64,000 nt of DNA from Streptomyces pactum (lineage in GTDB: Bacteria > Actinomycetota > Actinomycetes > Streptomycetales > Streptomycetaceae), in the NCBI RefSeq assembly GCF_002005225.1, contig NZ_CP019724.1:930001-994000 (forward strand). Reading direction: 5' to 3'. Made by a program: the position numbers and the translations under genes. The notes beneath the pieces are model-generated. The model was given only the letters and a program-made list of their open reading frames with translations, searched no databases and had not been told where the DNA came from. How positions within the stretch are numbered: the first letter of the stretch is position 1; each line of letters starts with the position of its first letter. This document shows, piece after piece, positions 20,315 to 28,370 of this stretch.

Positions 20315-20369
20315 CAGGGCCTCCTGCTGCTCGGTGATTCGACACCAACGAGCTGTTCAGGAGGCCCTG
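20315..20369. repeat. Hairpin with 12-bp perfect arms at the transposase 5' end
   Basis: CAGGGCCTCCTG (20315-20326) and CAGGAGGCCCTG (20358-20369) are exact inverted copies with a 31-nt loop that has its own partial pairing (CTCGGTG / CACCAACGAG). The stem contains the transposase ribosome site AGGAGG, so in mRNA it would sequester it and limit transposase translation. Confidence 0.75.
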
Positions 20370-20562
20370 TCCATATGCGTCCAGCCCTCCGCGACCACTC
20401 AATCGAGACTCCCGTTCGACGCGCATCTCTCAAGATCGGAACAACAACAGCCACTAAGGCATCCGTAAGAGCGGTCCCTGCCCAGCGACGCTCTAATCCT
20501 GGTCTCAGGTTGATCGCTGACAATGAGCGGCAAAAACATCGACTGGAAGGGGGCGGGCCGGC

Positions 20563-21255
20563 GTGCGGATCATGATCGCGGATGACGACGCGGCCATCCG
20601 TGACTCGCTGGAGCGGGTGCTCCAGGTCGAGGGTTACGACACCAGCACCGTCGCCAACGGTTTCGCCGTGCTCGACGAGGTCGTTGGGGCCGGCGGTGAC
20701 ACGCTGGATCTGCTGCTCCTCGACGTGATGATGCCCCGCCTCGGCGGGTTGGAGACCTGCCGGCGACTGCGGGCCGCGGGCCGGGATCTGCCGGTGCTGA
20801 TGCTGACCGCCCGTGACCAGGTCTCCGACCGGGTCACGGGGCTGGACGCGGGCGCCGACGACTACCTGCCCAAGCCGTTCGCCACCGAGGAGTTGCTGGC
20901 CCGAGTGCGGGCCCTGCTGCGCCGGCGCGCACCGGCCGACGAGGAGTCGCACATCCTGTCGTTCGCCGACGTCCGGCTCGACCCCGACAGGTTCGAGGCG
21001 TGGCGGGGCGGGCGGCCACTGCACCTGACCCGGACCGAGTTCTCCCTCCTGGAGGTCCTCTTGTCCAACGCGACCCGGGTCTTGACCCGCGACGCACTGT
21101 TCGAGGCGATCTGGGGCTTCGGTATGAGCTCCACGGCCAACAACCTTCAGGTTTACGTGAGCTATCTGCGCCGCAAGATGGAGTCGGAGGGTGAACCGCG
21201 ATTGATCTACACAGTGCGTGGCCTGGGATACACGTTGCGGGAGACCCCTCCGTGA
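20563..21255 (+). CDS. OmpR-family response regulator (MprA-like)
   Basis: A 230-residue regulator. The receiver domain (1-~115) has the acidic pocket IADDDAA, phosphorylatable Asp54 in LLLDVMMPR, the Thr of LMLTARD and Lys of [10 protein letters not shown]. The C-terminal winged helix (~130-225) contains [14 protein letters not shown] and [10 protein letters not shown], ending [13 protein letters not shown]. It resembles mycobacterial MprA in sequence. GTG 20563 overlaps a Gly/Gly-rich leader; ATG 20572 is a possible alternative. It overlaps the kinase gene by 4 bp, so they are cotranslated. The convergent MMPL gene may be a target. Confidence 0.92.
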   Translation: MRIMIADDDAAIRDSLERVLQVEGYDTSTVANGFAVLDEVVGAGGDTLDLLLLDVMMPRLGGLETCRRLRAAGRDLPVLMLTARDQVSDRVTGLDAGADDYLPKPFATEELLARVRALLRRRAPADEESHILSFADVRLDPDRFEAWRGGRPLHLTRTEFSLLEVLLSNATRVLTRDALFEAIWGFGMSSTANNLQVYVSYLRRKMESEGEPRLIYTVRGLGYTLRETPP

Positions 21256-22703
21256 GCAGGACCGCCGGCCGGGGGCCGCGCCGGCTGATCCGATGGTGGC
21301 GTCGGCGGTCCCTGCGGGCCAGGCTGACGGTGATCGCGGCGACTGCCATCGCGGTGAGTGTCTTCGTGGCCTTCCAGGTGGCCAGCGAGCTGTTGGCCTG
21401 GCATCTGCGGGACACCGTCGAGGAACAGCTGCGCGCCGATGCCCGCGTCCTGGCGACGCACGCGGAGCGCGCCGATCTGGCGCAGGTCGAGCTGCCGCCG
21501 TATCCCGGATCCGGCCAACTGGTGCGGGTCATCCTGCCCGACGGCTCGATCCGGACGCCGGCCGGCCAACCCGCGCTGCCTCCGGTCAGCGAGAACGCCG
21601 GGCGCGTGGCGCGGGGCGCGTCGGCCGACCTGTTGGAGTCGGACGGCAGCGACGAAGAAGGCTACGCCATCTACACACTGCGGGCGGGCGATGGCGCGGT
21701 CCAGGTGGCCCGCGTCGTCGACGACGGCCCGATCAACCAGTTCGGGTTCGGCATGCTGCTGATCGGGCTGCTCTGCGTGGCCGGCGGCGCCCTTGTCGGG
21801 CGGACCGTGGCGCGGACCGGGCTGGCACCGATCGACCGGCTGACCGCCGCCGCGGTACGTGTCGCGCACACCCGGGAGCTCGACGCCGACATCCCGGACG
21901 AGGGCGGTGGGGAGATCCGGCGGCTGATCCGGTCGATCAACGACATGCTCGCCGCGCTCCGGGACTCCCGGCAGGCCCAGCGGCTGCTCGCCGAGGACGC
22001 CGCCCACGAGCTCAAGACCCCGCTCACCAGCCTGCGCCTCAACGTCGAGCTGCTGATCCGGCTCGATCGGCGCGGCACCCTGGACAGCGCACTGCCGGCG
22101 GAGAGCCGTACCCGGCTGCTGAACGATCTCGGCGCCCAGGTGTCCGAATTGAGCACCCTGGTCGCCGAGCTGACCGACCTGGCGCGCGGTGACGTCAGCG
22201 ACGAGAGCACCGAGGTGCTCGATCTCGCCGATGTGGTGGTGGCCGCCGCGACCCGGGCGGAATCCCGCATGCCCGACATCGAGGTGGTGCTCGACGTGAC
22301 CTCTGTGTGGGTGAGCGGGCGTCCCGCTGCGCTCGAGCGAGCGGTGCTCAACCTCATCGACAACGCCGGTAAGTGGTCCCCCGCCGACCAGCCGGTCCAG
22401 GTCCGGCTGCGTGCCGAGGAGGAGTCGGTGGTGCTCGAGGTCGACGACGCCGGGCCGGGCATCGACGCCGCCGACATACCGCGGGTGTTCGACCGGTTCT
22501 ACCGTGCCGACACCGCCCGGGGGCTGCCGGGATCCGGTCTGGGACTGTCGATCGTGCGGCGGGTCGTCGACGCGCACGCCGGCCGGGCCACCGTCGCCCG
22601 CTCCGCACGCGGTGGTGCGCTGCTTCGGGTCGACCTTCCGGCCGCGGCCCCGCCCGCCCCGATCGCGCGGCTCACCACAGGGGAGGGCACCGCGGCGTCC
22701 TGA
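21252..22703 (+). CDS. HAMP-domain sensor histidine kinase (MprB-like)
   Basis: A 483-residue membrane kinase starting at GTG 21252 within GTGA. A transmembrane helix (~24-45) and a second (~168-190) bracket a ~120-residue extracytoplasmic sensor. HAMP follows ([14 protein letters not shown]). The dimerisation helix carries phospho-His252 in [13 protein letters not shown]. The ATP-binding domain shows the N box (NLIDNAGKW), G1 (DDAGPGI) and G2 (GSGLGLSIV). It should phosphorylate the adjacent response regulator on sensing envelope stress or a ligand, by analogy with MprB; the signal is unknown. Confidence 0.92.
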   Translation: MSRTAGRGPRRLIRWWRRRSLRARLTVIAATAIAVSVFVAFQVASELLAWHLRDTVEEQLRADARVLATHAERADLAQVELPPYPGSGQLVRVILPDGSIRTPAGQPALPPVSENAGRVARGASADLLESDGSDEEGYAIYTLRAGDGAVQVARVVDDGPINQFGFGMLLIGLLCVAGGALVGRTVARTGLAPIDRLTAAAVRVAHTRELDADIPDEGGGEIRRLIRSINDMLAALRDSRQAQRLLAEDAAHELKTPLTSLRLNVELLIRLDRRGTLDSALPAESRTRLLNDLGAQVSELSTLVAELTDLARGDVSDESTEVLDLADVVVAAATRAESRMPDIEVVLDVTSVWVSGRPAALERAVLNLIDNAGKWSPADQPVQVRLRAEEESVVLEVDDAGPGIDAADIPRVFDRFYRADTARGLPGSGLGLSIVRRVVDAHAGRATVARSARGGALLRVDLPAAAPPAPIARLTTGEGTAAS

Positions 22704-22855
22704 CCCGCCCCGGCGGCGCGGCGCGGGACAAGGGACGGCGGCCCTCGGCCACGCCCCCCGGTGGTTCACCGTCCAGGCAGGGTGACGCGATGCGCCGAGC
22801 CCGGCCCCGGCGTGTGGCGCGGGACCGCAGGGCGGTGACCTTCGGGCCCACGAAA

Positions 22856-22892
22856 AGATCCGGGACAGGACCTGGAGCCCCGTCCCGGATCT
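22856..22892. terminator. Bidirectional terminator between kinase and MMPL genes
   Basis: AGATCCGGGAC (22856-22866) and GTCCCGGATCT (22882-22892) form a perfect 11-bp stem with a 15-nt loop in the convergent spacer, 17 bp beyond the MMPL stop codon. A-rich sequence at the left edge (GAAAAGA) would give a short U-run for the minus strand. Confidence 0.75.
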
Positions 22893-22909
22893 CGTCCGTG
22901 CCGCCGCGC

Positions 22910-25060
22910 TCACCGTTGCAGCGCGGACTCCGCCTTGCCGGCGAGCGGCTGTCGACCGTCCGGCAGCTCCGCCGCTGGACGGAACAACCGGCTCGGCCAC
23001 CACATCCGCCGGCCGATCAGCAAGGTAAGGGCGGGCACCAGGACCGACCGCACCAGCAGGGCGTCGAGCAGCACGCCGAAGGCCACCAGGAAGCCGACCT
23101 CGACCAGCATCACCAGCGGAAGTGTGACGAGGACCCCGAACGTGGCAGCCAGGACCAGGCCTGCCGAGGTGATGACGCCACCGGTGGCCGAGAGGGCTTT
23201 GAGCATGCCCCCTCTGGTACCGAGGCGCATGGTCTCCTCGCGGGCCCTGCTGGCCAGGAAGATGTTGTAGTCGACGCCGAGCGCCACCAGGAACAGGAAC
23301 GCCAGCAGCGGCACCGAATAGTCGACACCCTTGAACCCGAGGATCGTGTCGAAGAGGAACACGCTGCCGCCGAAGGCCGCGGCGAATGAGACGACCACCG
23401 TGGCCATCAGGACCAGCGGGGCCAGGACCGCGCGCAGCAGCAGCCCGAGGATGATCAGGACGACGACGAGCACCAGCGGGATCACCAGCTTCTCGTCACG
23501 CCCGGTGGTCACCTCGGTGTCGAGGTTCTCCGCGCTCGGCCCGCCGACGATCGCCTCCGCCCCGCTCACCGTGTGCACGGCGGTGCGCACCCGCTTGATC
23601 GTGTCGTACTCCGCGGCGGTGTCCGGCGCGTCCTTCGGGAACACGGAGATGCTGGCCCAGCCACCGACGGTCTCCTCCGGGACGGCCACGGCCACGCCTC
23701 GGGTGTCCTCGACGACGTCGAGCACCTTCTCCTGCTGCGCCGGACGCGTGAAGACCGTCAGCGGCTGGCCACCGAGCTCCGGGAAGTGCTCGCGCAGAAC
23801 GGTGAAGCCGGTGACCGACTCCGGCGTGGACAGGAACTGGTCCTGCTCCCGCAGGGCGCCGGTATTGCCCGCCAGCCCCAGGGCAAGCACGCCGAGGACT
23901 CCGAACGAGCCGAGCGTCGCCACCCACCGGCGGCGGTCGATGGCAGCGCCGAGCCGTCCCCACAGCCCCGGCTTCTCCTCCACGGCCGTGCTGAACCGCG
24001 GGATGGCCGGCCAGAAGATCCGCCTGCCGAGCACCACGAGCACCGCCGGGAACAGCGTCAGCATGGCTACCAGCGCGCACAGGATGCCGGCCGCACCGAT
24101 CGGGCCCAGCCCACTGGTGCTGTTCAGGTCCGCGACGAGCAGGCACAGCAGGCCGGAGACCACGGTGGCCGCGGACGCGACGATGGCCGGCGCCGCGCCG
24201 CGCAGCGCGTGGACCATCGCGACCGGGACGCTCTCATGGTGGTGCAGTGCCTCCCGATATCGGGCGATGAGCAACAGCGCGTAGTCCGTTCCCACGCCGA
24301 ACACCAGGATCGTCAGCAGCGCCGAGTTCTGGTCGTTGACCACGATGCCGAAGCCCTTGACAAGCAGGTAGACGGTCCCCATCGAGGTCAGTGCGGCCGC
24401 CCCGACGGCCACCAGCGGGATGATCCACAACACCGGGCTGCGATAGGTGAGGATCAGCAGGAGCGTGACGACGGCGATGGTGGTGAGGAGGACCTGCTCG
24501 TCTATACCGTCGAAGACGGCATCCATGTCACCGTCGATCGCGCCCGGTCCCGTCACCTCGAGTTCCAGCCCGGAGGGGCGGTCCTTCGTGGCGTCACGCA
24601 ACGGGCCGACGAGCTCCTCCGGTGGGCCGTAGGCCGTGCTCACATCGAGGGTGAACGTCATCGCCTTGCGGTCGGTGGAAAGGCTCGTCGGTGAGCCCTC
24701 GTCGTCCGCGTCGCCCGTCTCCGTCGTCTTCGGCGGATACCGCTTGGCAAGGGCGTCGTAGTGACGCTCGACCGCCGCGCGGTCGGCGGCGGTCATGCCC
24801 TCTGCCCGGTGGTACACGAAGACGAACGTGCTGTCCTCACCACCGGGGAGCCTGTCGTCCAGCGCCGCCACCTTGGTGGACTCGGCACCGGCCGGCAGGG
24901 TGTCCACGGCGCTGTCGGTGGTGACCGAACTCAACTTCCCGCTCAGCGGCACCATGCCCGCAGCCAGCACCAGCCACAGGCCGATCACCAACCATGGCAC
25001 CCACCGGCCTGCCAACCGACCGGCCGGCGCTTTCCCGGACGGCGCAGTGTCGACTGCCAT
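22910..25060 (-). CDS. MMPL-family RND transporter
   Basis: A 716-residue membrane protein with the duplicated RND fold: a helix near the N-terminus (RWVPWLVIGLWLVLAAGM), an extracytoplasmic domain, then five helices, and the same again. The energy-coupling region has FGVGTDYALLLIARYRE in the first half and LGVDYNIFLASRAREE in the second, the conserved GxxxDY motif of MMPL pumps. ATG 25060 has TAGGAGG six bases upstream. MMPL proteins export lipids, siderophores or antibiotics using proton flux. The gene is convergent with an MprAB-like system; in mycobacteria such systems respond to envelope stress. The substrate cannot be inferred. Confidence 0.9.
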   Translation of the reverse strand: MAVDTAPSGKAPAGRLAGRWVPWLVIGLWLVLAAGMVPLSGKLSSVTTDSAVDTLPAGAESTKVAALDDRLPGGEDSTFVFVYHRAEGMTAADRAAVERHYDALAKRYPPKTTETGDADDEGSPTSLSTDRKAMTFTLDVSTAYGPPEELVGPLRDATKDRPSGLELEVTGPGAIDGDMDAVFDGIDEQVLLTTIAVVTLLLILTYRSPVLWIIPLVAVGAAALTSMGTVYLLVKGFGIVVNDQNSALLTILVFGVGTDYALLLIARYREALHHHESVPVAMVHALRGAAPAIVASAATVVSGLLCLLVADLNSTSGLGPIGAAGILCALVAMLTLFPAVLVVLGRRIFWPAIPRFSTAVEEKPGLWGRLGAAIDRRRWVATLGSFGVLGVLALGLAGNTGALREQDQFLSTPESVTGFTVLREHFPELGGQPLTVFTRPAQQEKVLDVVEDTRGVAVAVPEETVGGWASISVFPKDAPDTAAEYDTIKRVRTAVHTVSGAEAIVGGPSAENLDTEVTTGRDEKLVIPLVLVVVLIILGLLLRAVLAPLVLMATVVVSFAAAFGGSVFLFDTILGFKGVDYSVPLLAFLFLVALGVDYNIFLASRAREETMRLGTRGGMLKALSATGGVITSAGLVLAATFGVLVTLPLVMLVEVGFLVAFGVLLDALLVRSVLVPALTLLIGRRMWWPSRLFRPAAELPDGRQPLAGKAESALQR

Positions 25061-25695
25061 CACAAGCCTCCTACACGCGAGTTGCATCGCTTATCTGGAT
25101 GCGCACTTCCTACTGAGCGAACCTGAGACGACCGTTAATGCGCTGTTCAGGCCGGTTGGCAGAACCATGTGCCCAGCGCACGCGCCCGTGTGCTGGCGTG
25201 GCGACCCTGCCCGGTGGACAAGGCCCAGACGACACAACCGCCGGGCCGAATGAGCAATGCGTCGTAGTCCACCCGGTCCGTCCGTTTTCCATACCCGGAC
25301 CTACGAGCAGAGAGGCCGACAGTCTCATCAGCAGCTTCTGTTAGAGCCAGTAAGGCGGCAGGGTGAGCGGCGGCATCCCTACGCACCTTCCGACTGGACC
25401 ACCAGCCGGGTCAGCATCGGTCCGGACACCACCGATCCTGCGAACGCCTACACATGCACTTCCCCTGGAAAATGAACCTCGCGGCCCAACCTGACAAGGT
25501 GTCAGCAAAGCCAGCATCAGGTCAGCAAGAGTCCTGCCACAGCCGCCCACGGACAGCCACACCGTAGAACCGCCAACTGCGCCGTCCGAGCTGGCCATCT
25601 GTTGGGACGCTTGCCGGCAAGCAGGCGGAAGACAAGGAGAACAGCCCGACCACCTCCCGCCCCTGCGGCCATCACTACAGAAGCGTTTCCACAGG
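25061..25695. other. Gene-poor stretch in the element
   Basis: About 635 bp upstream of the MMPL gene with no frame showing normal Streptomyces codon bias or family similarity. Base composition is lower in GC than the flanks. It probably holds the MMPL promoter and decayed sequence. Confidence 0.6.
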
Positions 25696-25875
25696 TCAGC
25701 GCACCCTTCCTCGCGGCTTCAACGGCACCGTCGGCAGTACCGGTGCGGGCAGCGGAGCACCGTCGTAGTCCTTCACCTCCCCGAACCGGGAGCCCTCTAT
25801 CCAGTCCCGCCGCGCCTGTACGATCTCCTCCTGCGACCGTCCGATCCAGTTCCAGAACAACCGGATGGGGCCCAT
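25696..25875 (-). pseudogene. Pirin-family protein, C-terminal fragment
   Basis: A 59-codon frame ending at 25696 encodes LFWNWIGRSQEEIVQARRD, then FGEVKDYDGAPLPAPVLP and a final PLKPRGRVR. This matches the C-terminal end of pirin-like cupins (NFVGRSxEEI...RFGEVxxYxGxxLPAPxLP). The metal-binding N-terminal cupin domain is absent. It is a remnant of a captured or interrupted chromosomal gene. Confidence 0.7.
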
Positions 25876-25914
25876 TGCGCCAGTGGCTGTTACGCCACTT
25901 CCCAGAGACCGGCG

Positions 25915-27020
25915 TCAAGGGTGCGCGCGGCCTTGGTGATGCTGCCGGACATTAAGGTGCCGGTAGGTGCGGTACGTCTCCTCGATCGACTTGTGTCCCA
26001 TCCACTCGGTCACGTCGGTGATCGGGATGCCTCTGCTTAGCGCGTTGGAGGCGAAGTAGTGCCGGAAGCCGTACCTCCCCATCCCGTCCACGACGGGCAG
26101 CTTCTCGAAGAGCGTGCGGACGCCCCGGCGTTCCATCGGCACCGTGTAGTACCCGCTCGGCCCCCGCAGTAAATATCCTTCCTTCATCGTGCCGTGCTTC
26201 TCCCTACGGTGTTCGATCGTCTCTCATACCGAGCGGGGCAGTGGCGCCTCACGGAACTCCCGCACCTTGCGATGCTTCAGCTTCGCCGGCCGGTACGTGT
26301 TGGAGTGGATCTGCTCGTGCACCCGGTACACGTCGTCCGCCACCACATTGTTGACGTTCATGGCCCGAGCTTCGCCGTTACGCGGTCCGCACCCCGCCAT
26401 CAACACGGTCTCCAGAGAAAGGTCGTCACCCGCGACAGCCAGAGCCTGCTTCAGATAGGCCAGGTCGGGAACGACCACCCTCTGGCGAACGTACTCCGGC
26501 TCCTGCACCCCCTTGACCGGATCATCCGCCACGACCCCCTTGTCGTAGGCATCCCGCAGAATCGCTTTGCGGGTGCGCAGGATGTTGACCTGATTCCCCC
26601 GGCCGACGCCGTCGGCTTTCCAACTCGTCCAGGAAACGCTCCACCACGATGGGCGATGGGAGTCACGGATATCAGCTTCCGTGAAACCAAGCGCGGAGCG
26701 ACATGGACGTTGATGGAGCTGCTGACATGCTCGCCCGTGGAGTATGCGGTCATCCGGCGCTGCCGGGGCAGCCACTGCTTCGCGTATTCCGCTACCGTCT
26801 TCTGCCCCAGCTCCCTGCGCGCTTCCGCGACGGACGGCGCCGTACGCTTCTTCTCCGCATGTATTTACGTGAGGCGCTCGATCGCATCGTCCTGCGTGTC
26901 GAACCCGCCCTCCTCGACCTGCTTCCCCAGACCGTTGCGGAAACGGATCGTGTATGGGTGCGGGCACGCGGCGGTAACCAGGCCAGCAAGCCAGGACACC
27001 CCGCACCCAATGCTGACCAT
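25915..27020 (-). pseudogene. Tyrosine-recombinase integrase, inactivated
   Basis: Reassembling minus-strand frames gives a phage/ICE-type integrase. The N-terminus (from ATG 27020) includes YTIRFRNGLGKQVEEGGF, then an in-frame TAA after IERLT. SAM-like domain pieces are TVAEYAKQWLPRQRRMT and, after two frameshifts near 26,590-26,660, VGRGNQVNILRT. The catalytic domain shows AGCGPRNGEARAM (Arg box), an in-frame TGA after LPRSV near 26,220, then FRHYFASNALSRG, TEWMGHKSIEET and the Tyr in YRTYRHL. At least two stops and two frameshifts make it nonfunctional. It adjoins the right panD repeat. Confidence 0.8.
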
Positions 27021-27076
27021 TTGCTGACCTGCGCGACCCCACTACGCCTCTGACCTGCACAAACGTCCAGATGCTA

Positions 27077-27106
27077 GATCTTGGACTTGAACAGAGTACG
27101 CAGCAC
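27077..27106. other. Putative attR: second copy of panD codons 1-10
   Basis: Identical over 30 bp to 15946-15975. Reading minus, it begins GTG CTG CGT and gives ten PanD codons followed at once by TAG (27074-27076). Upstream (27,107 to ~27,174) is a panD-like leader with AGAGGAG, about 88% similar to that at the left copy. Confidence 0.75.
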
Positions 27107-27562
27107 TGTGGACTCCTCTAAGACGGCTCCCCGCCAGCTTTCTGCAGGTCAGGGGCGTCCTTCACTGTACACCGGCAGGTCTTCGGCTCGAAGGCTTTCC
27201 AGAACATCGTGCGCCGCGGCCCGCAGGCCTCTCACCTGCACGATCCGCGCAAGGCAAGCTGCCGCGGAGCCGTCAACCGGGCGCACGTACCGAAGACTGC
27301 CCCGGTCCAACGCTGATTGGATGCCGACTTGCCTGACGAGCCGTCAAGTAACGCTCACAACGACTCCTGCCGCCAAGAACTGCAGCTCAGTGGCCTGGGT
27401 CGGCAACGCCTGGCTGGCGTGCCCCACAGGGGCCGGCCCGGGGGGGGCGAGCGAGGTTCGCTCCGGTGTAAGTGGCGGGTCCCCTCCCTGTCGCGAACTC
27501 ACTGCCGTCCGCACACGGCGAAGCGCGCCCAGCGATCGGGGCCGCTGCAGCAAGTGCAAGAA
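27107..27562. other. Non-coding stretch right of the element
   Basis: After the ~70-bp panD-like leader there is no convincing gene on either strand up to the terminator at 27,563. If the right repeat is attR, this should be the original upstream flank of panD. Confidence 0.5.
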
Positions 27563-27594
27563 GCGTGCGCTCCCGACAGGCCGGGAGCGCACGC
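27563..27594 (-). terminator. Terminator of the alpha-amylase inhibitor gene
   Basis: GCGTGCGCTCCCG (27563-27575) and CGGGAGCGCACGC (27582-27594) form a perfect 13-bp stem with a 6-nt loop, 25 bp beyond the inhibitor stop codon. Confidence 0.85.
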
Positions 27595-27618
27595 CCGTTC
27601 CGCCGTGCGACCGCGCGG

Positions 27619-27948
27619 TCAGGCACCGTCGGCGTGGTCGCACAGGACCATGCCCTTGATCGTGTTCCCCTCGGTTCCGTAGCCCGGAAAGGTGAACCAG
27701 TTCCGCGGGGCCACCTCCTGACAGGGGACGTCCATTCCGTCGCCGTACAGGACCTTCACCCTGTGGGCGGTCGAGCAGTCGTTGCTCACGAACGTGTAGC
27801 GCCATCCCGGGCTGTACGTCAGGCACGCGGGTGCGGGGGTCTGGCCCCCCGCACTCTCCTGGGACTCGGCGTGGGCTACCGTGGCGGGCGTCGCCAGGGC
27901 CAGAGCCGTCGCGCACGTCACGAAAGTCGAACGCACAAACCGCTTCAT
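27619..27948 (-). CDS. Secreted tendamistat-family alpha-amylase inhibitor
   Basis: A 109-residue precursor. ATG 27948 has AGGGGAG seven bases upstream. Residues 1-27 are a signal peptide ending AHA. The ~82-residue mature part matches Streptomyces alpha-amylase inhibitors (tendamistat, Haim): four cysteines at 42, 58, 76 and 103, with spacings 16, 18 and 27 against 16, 18 and 28 in tendamistat, and the inhibitory triplet WRY at 49-51, seven residues after the first Cys exactly as in tendamistat. The family folds as a small beta-sandwich with two disulfides and binds the active site of animal-type alpha-amylases very tightly. The gene lies beside genes for secreted amylases, with a GCAAG-type operator 76 bp upstream. 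The family call rests on this motif spacing and I regard it as strong. Confidence 0.88.
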   Translation of the reverse strand: MKRFVRSTFVTCATALALATPATVAHAESQESAGGQTPAPACLTYSPGWRYTFVSNDCSTAHRVKVLYGDGMDVPCQEVAPRNWFTFPGYGTEGNTIKGMVLCDHADGA

Positions 27949-28023
27949 TAGAGTGCTCCCCTTCACTTTCTGAACGGACATCCTCAGAGTACGAGGGTCC
28001 GGGAGGGGCATGAAAATATTGCG

Positions 28024-28042
28024 GCAAGTTCCAGCAACTTGC
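28024..28042. promoter_or_regulatory. Candidate MalR/LacI-type operator upstream of the inhibitor gene
   Basis: GCAAGTT (28024-28030) and AACTTGC (28036-28042) are perfect inverted arms around a 5-bp centre, embedded in TTGCGGCAAG. Related GCAAG/CTTGC repeats precede the amylase, malE and the rfbA/aminotransferase pair. The segment 28,043-28,319 has no gene. Confidence 0.5.
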
Positions 28043-28319
28043 GGCGCCGGTTTCAATGAACCCAGAAGACGCGGCTCCTTATAAACACGCAGCTCAGCGG
28101 CTCGGGTCGACATCACACCGCAGGATGACAGGACACAGCCGGACGGATGAACCCGCGAAGCCAGCAGGGTTACTGCCGGATGAAGCAGCATGTCTTACTC
28201 CTGCCACCAGGCGGTGTTGCCGTCGACAAACGAACACATGGCTGCGCTCAGTGAGGCAGCTGCGACAAGACCGAAAGCTGTCGTCCCTCCCCCGTTCCGG
28301 GTGCCGGTCCCCACATACG

Positions 28320-28355
28320 GAAGTGCCCGTACCGGGCTGCCGGTACGGGCACTTC
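28320..28355 (-). terminator. Terminator of the amylopullulanase gene
   Basis: GAAGTGCCCGTACCGG (28320-28335) and CCGGTACGGGCACTTC (28340-28355) form a perfect 16-bp stem with a GCTG loop, 15 bp beyond the stop codon at 28371. Confidence 0.9.
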
Positions 28356-28370
28356 GTGGGCCGTTTCCTG

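Larger units (their letters stand above)
15976..27076. mobile_element. Decayed ~11-kb integrative element inserted at the panD 5' end
   Basis: The segment is bounded by the 30-bp panD repeats, has a broken tyrosine integrase 57 bp inside its right boundary, and contains a mosaic unlike its flanks: IS remnants, an IS5-type transposase, TetR/SnoaL genes, a two-component system, an MMPL transporter, a pirin fragment, and gene-poor lower-GC patches. No replication, transfer or excisionase gene was recognised. The element therefore looks immobile. Which copy of the leader is ancestral cannot be decided from this window alone. Confidence 0.75.

Noticed and set aside
15976..27076. Functional actinomycete ICE (AICE) with replication and transfer genes
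   Set aside because: No Rep, FtsK/TraB-like, Spd or Xis gene was recognised, and the integrase is broken.
27107..27562. A protein-coding gene on the plus strand (27,317-27,682)
   Set aside because: Codon bias and product composition are unlike real genes here, and it would run into the inhibitor gene on the opposite strand and its terminator.
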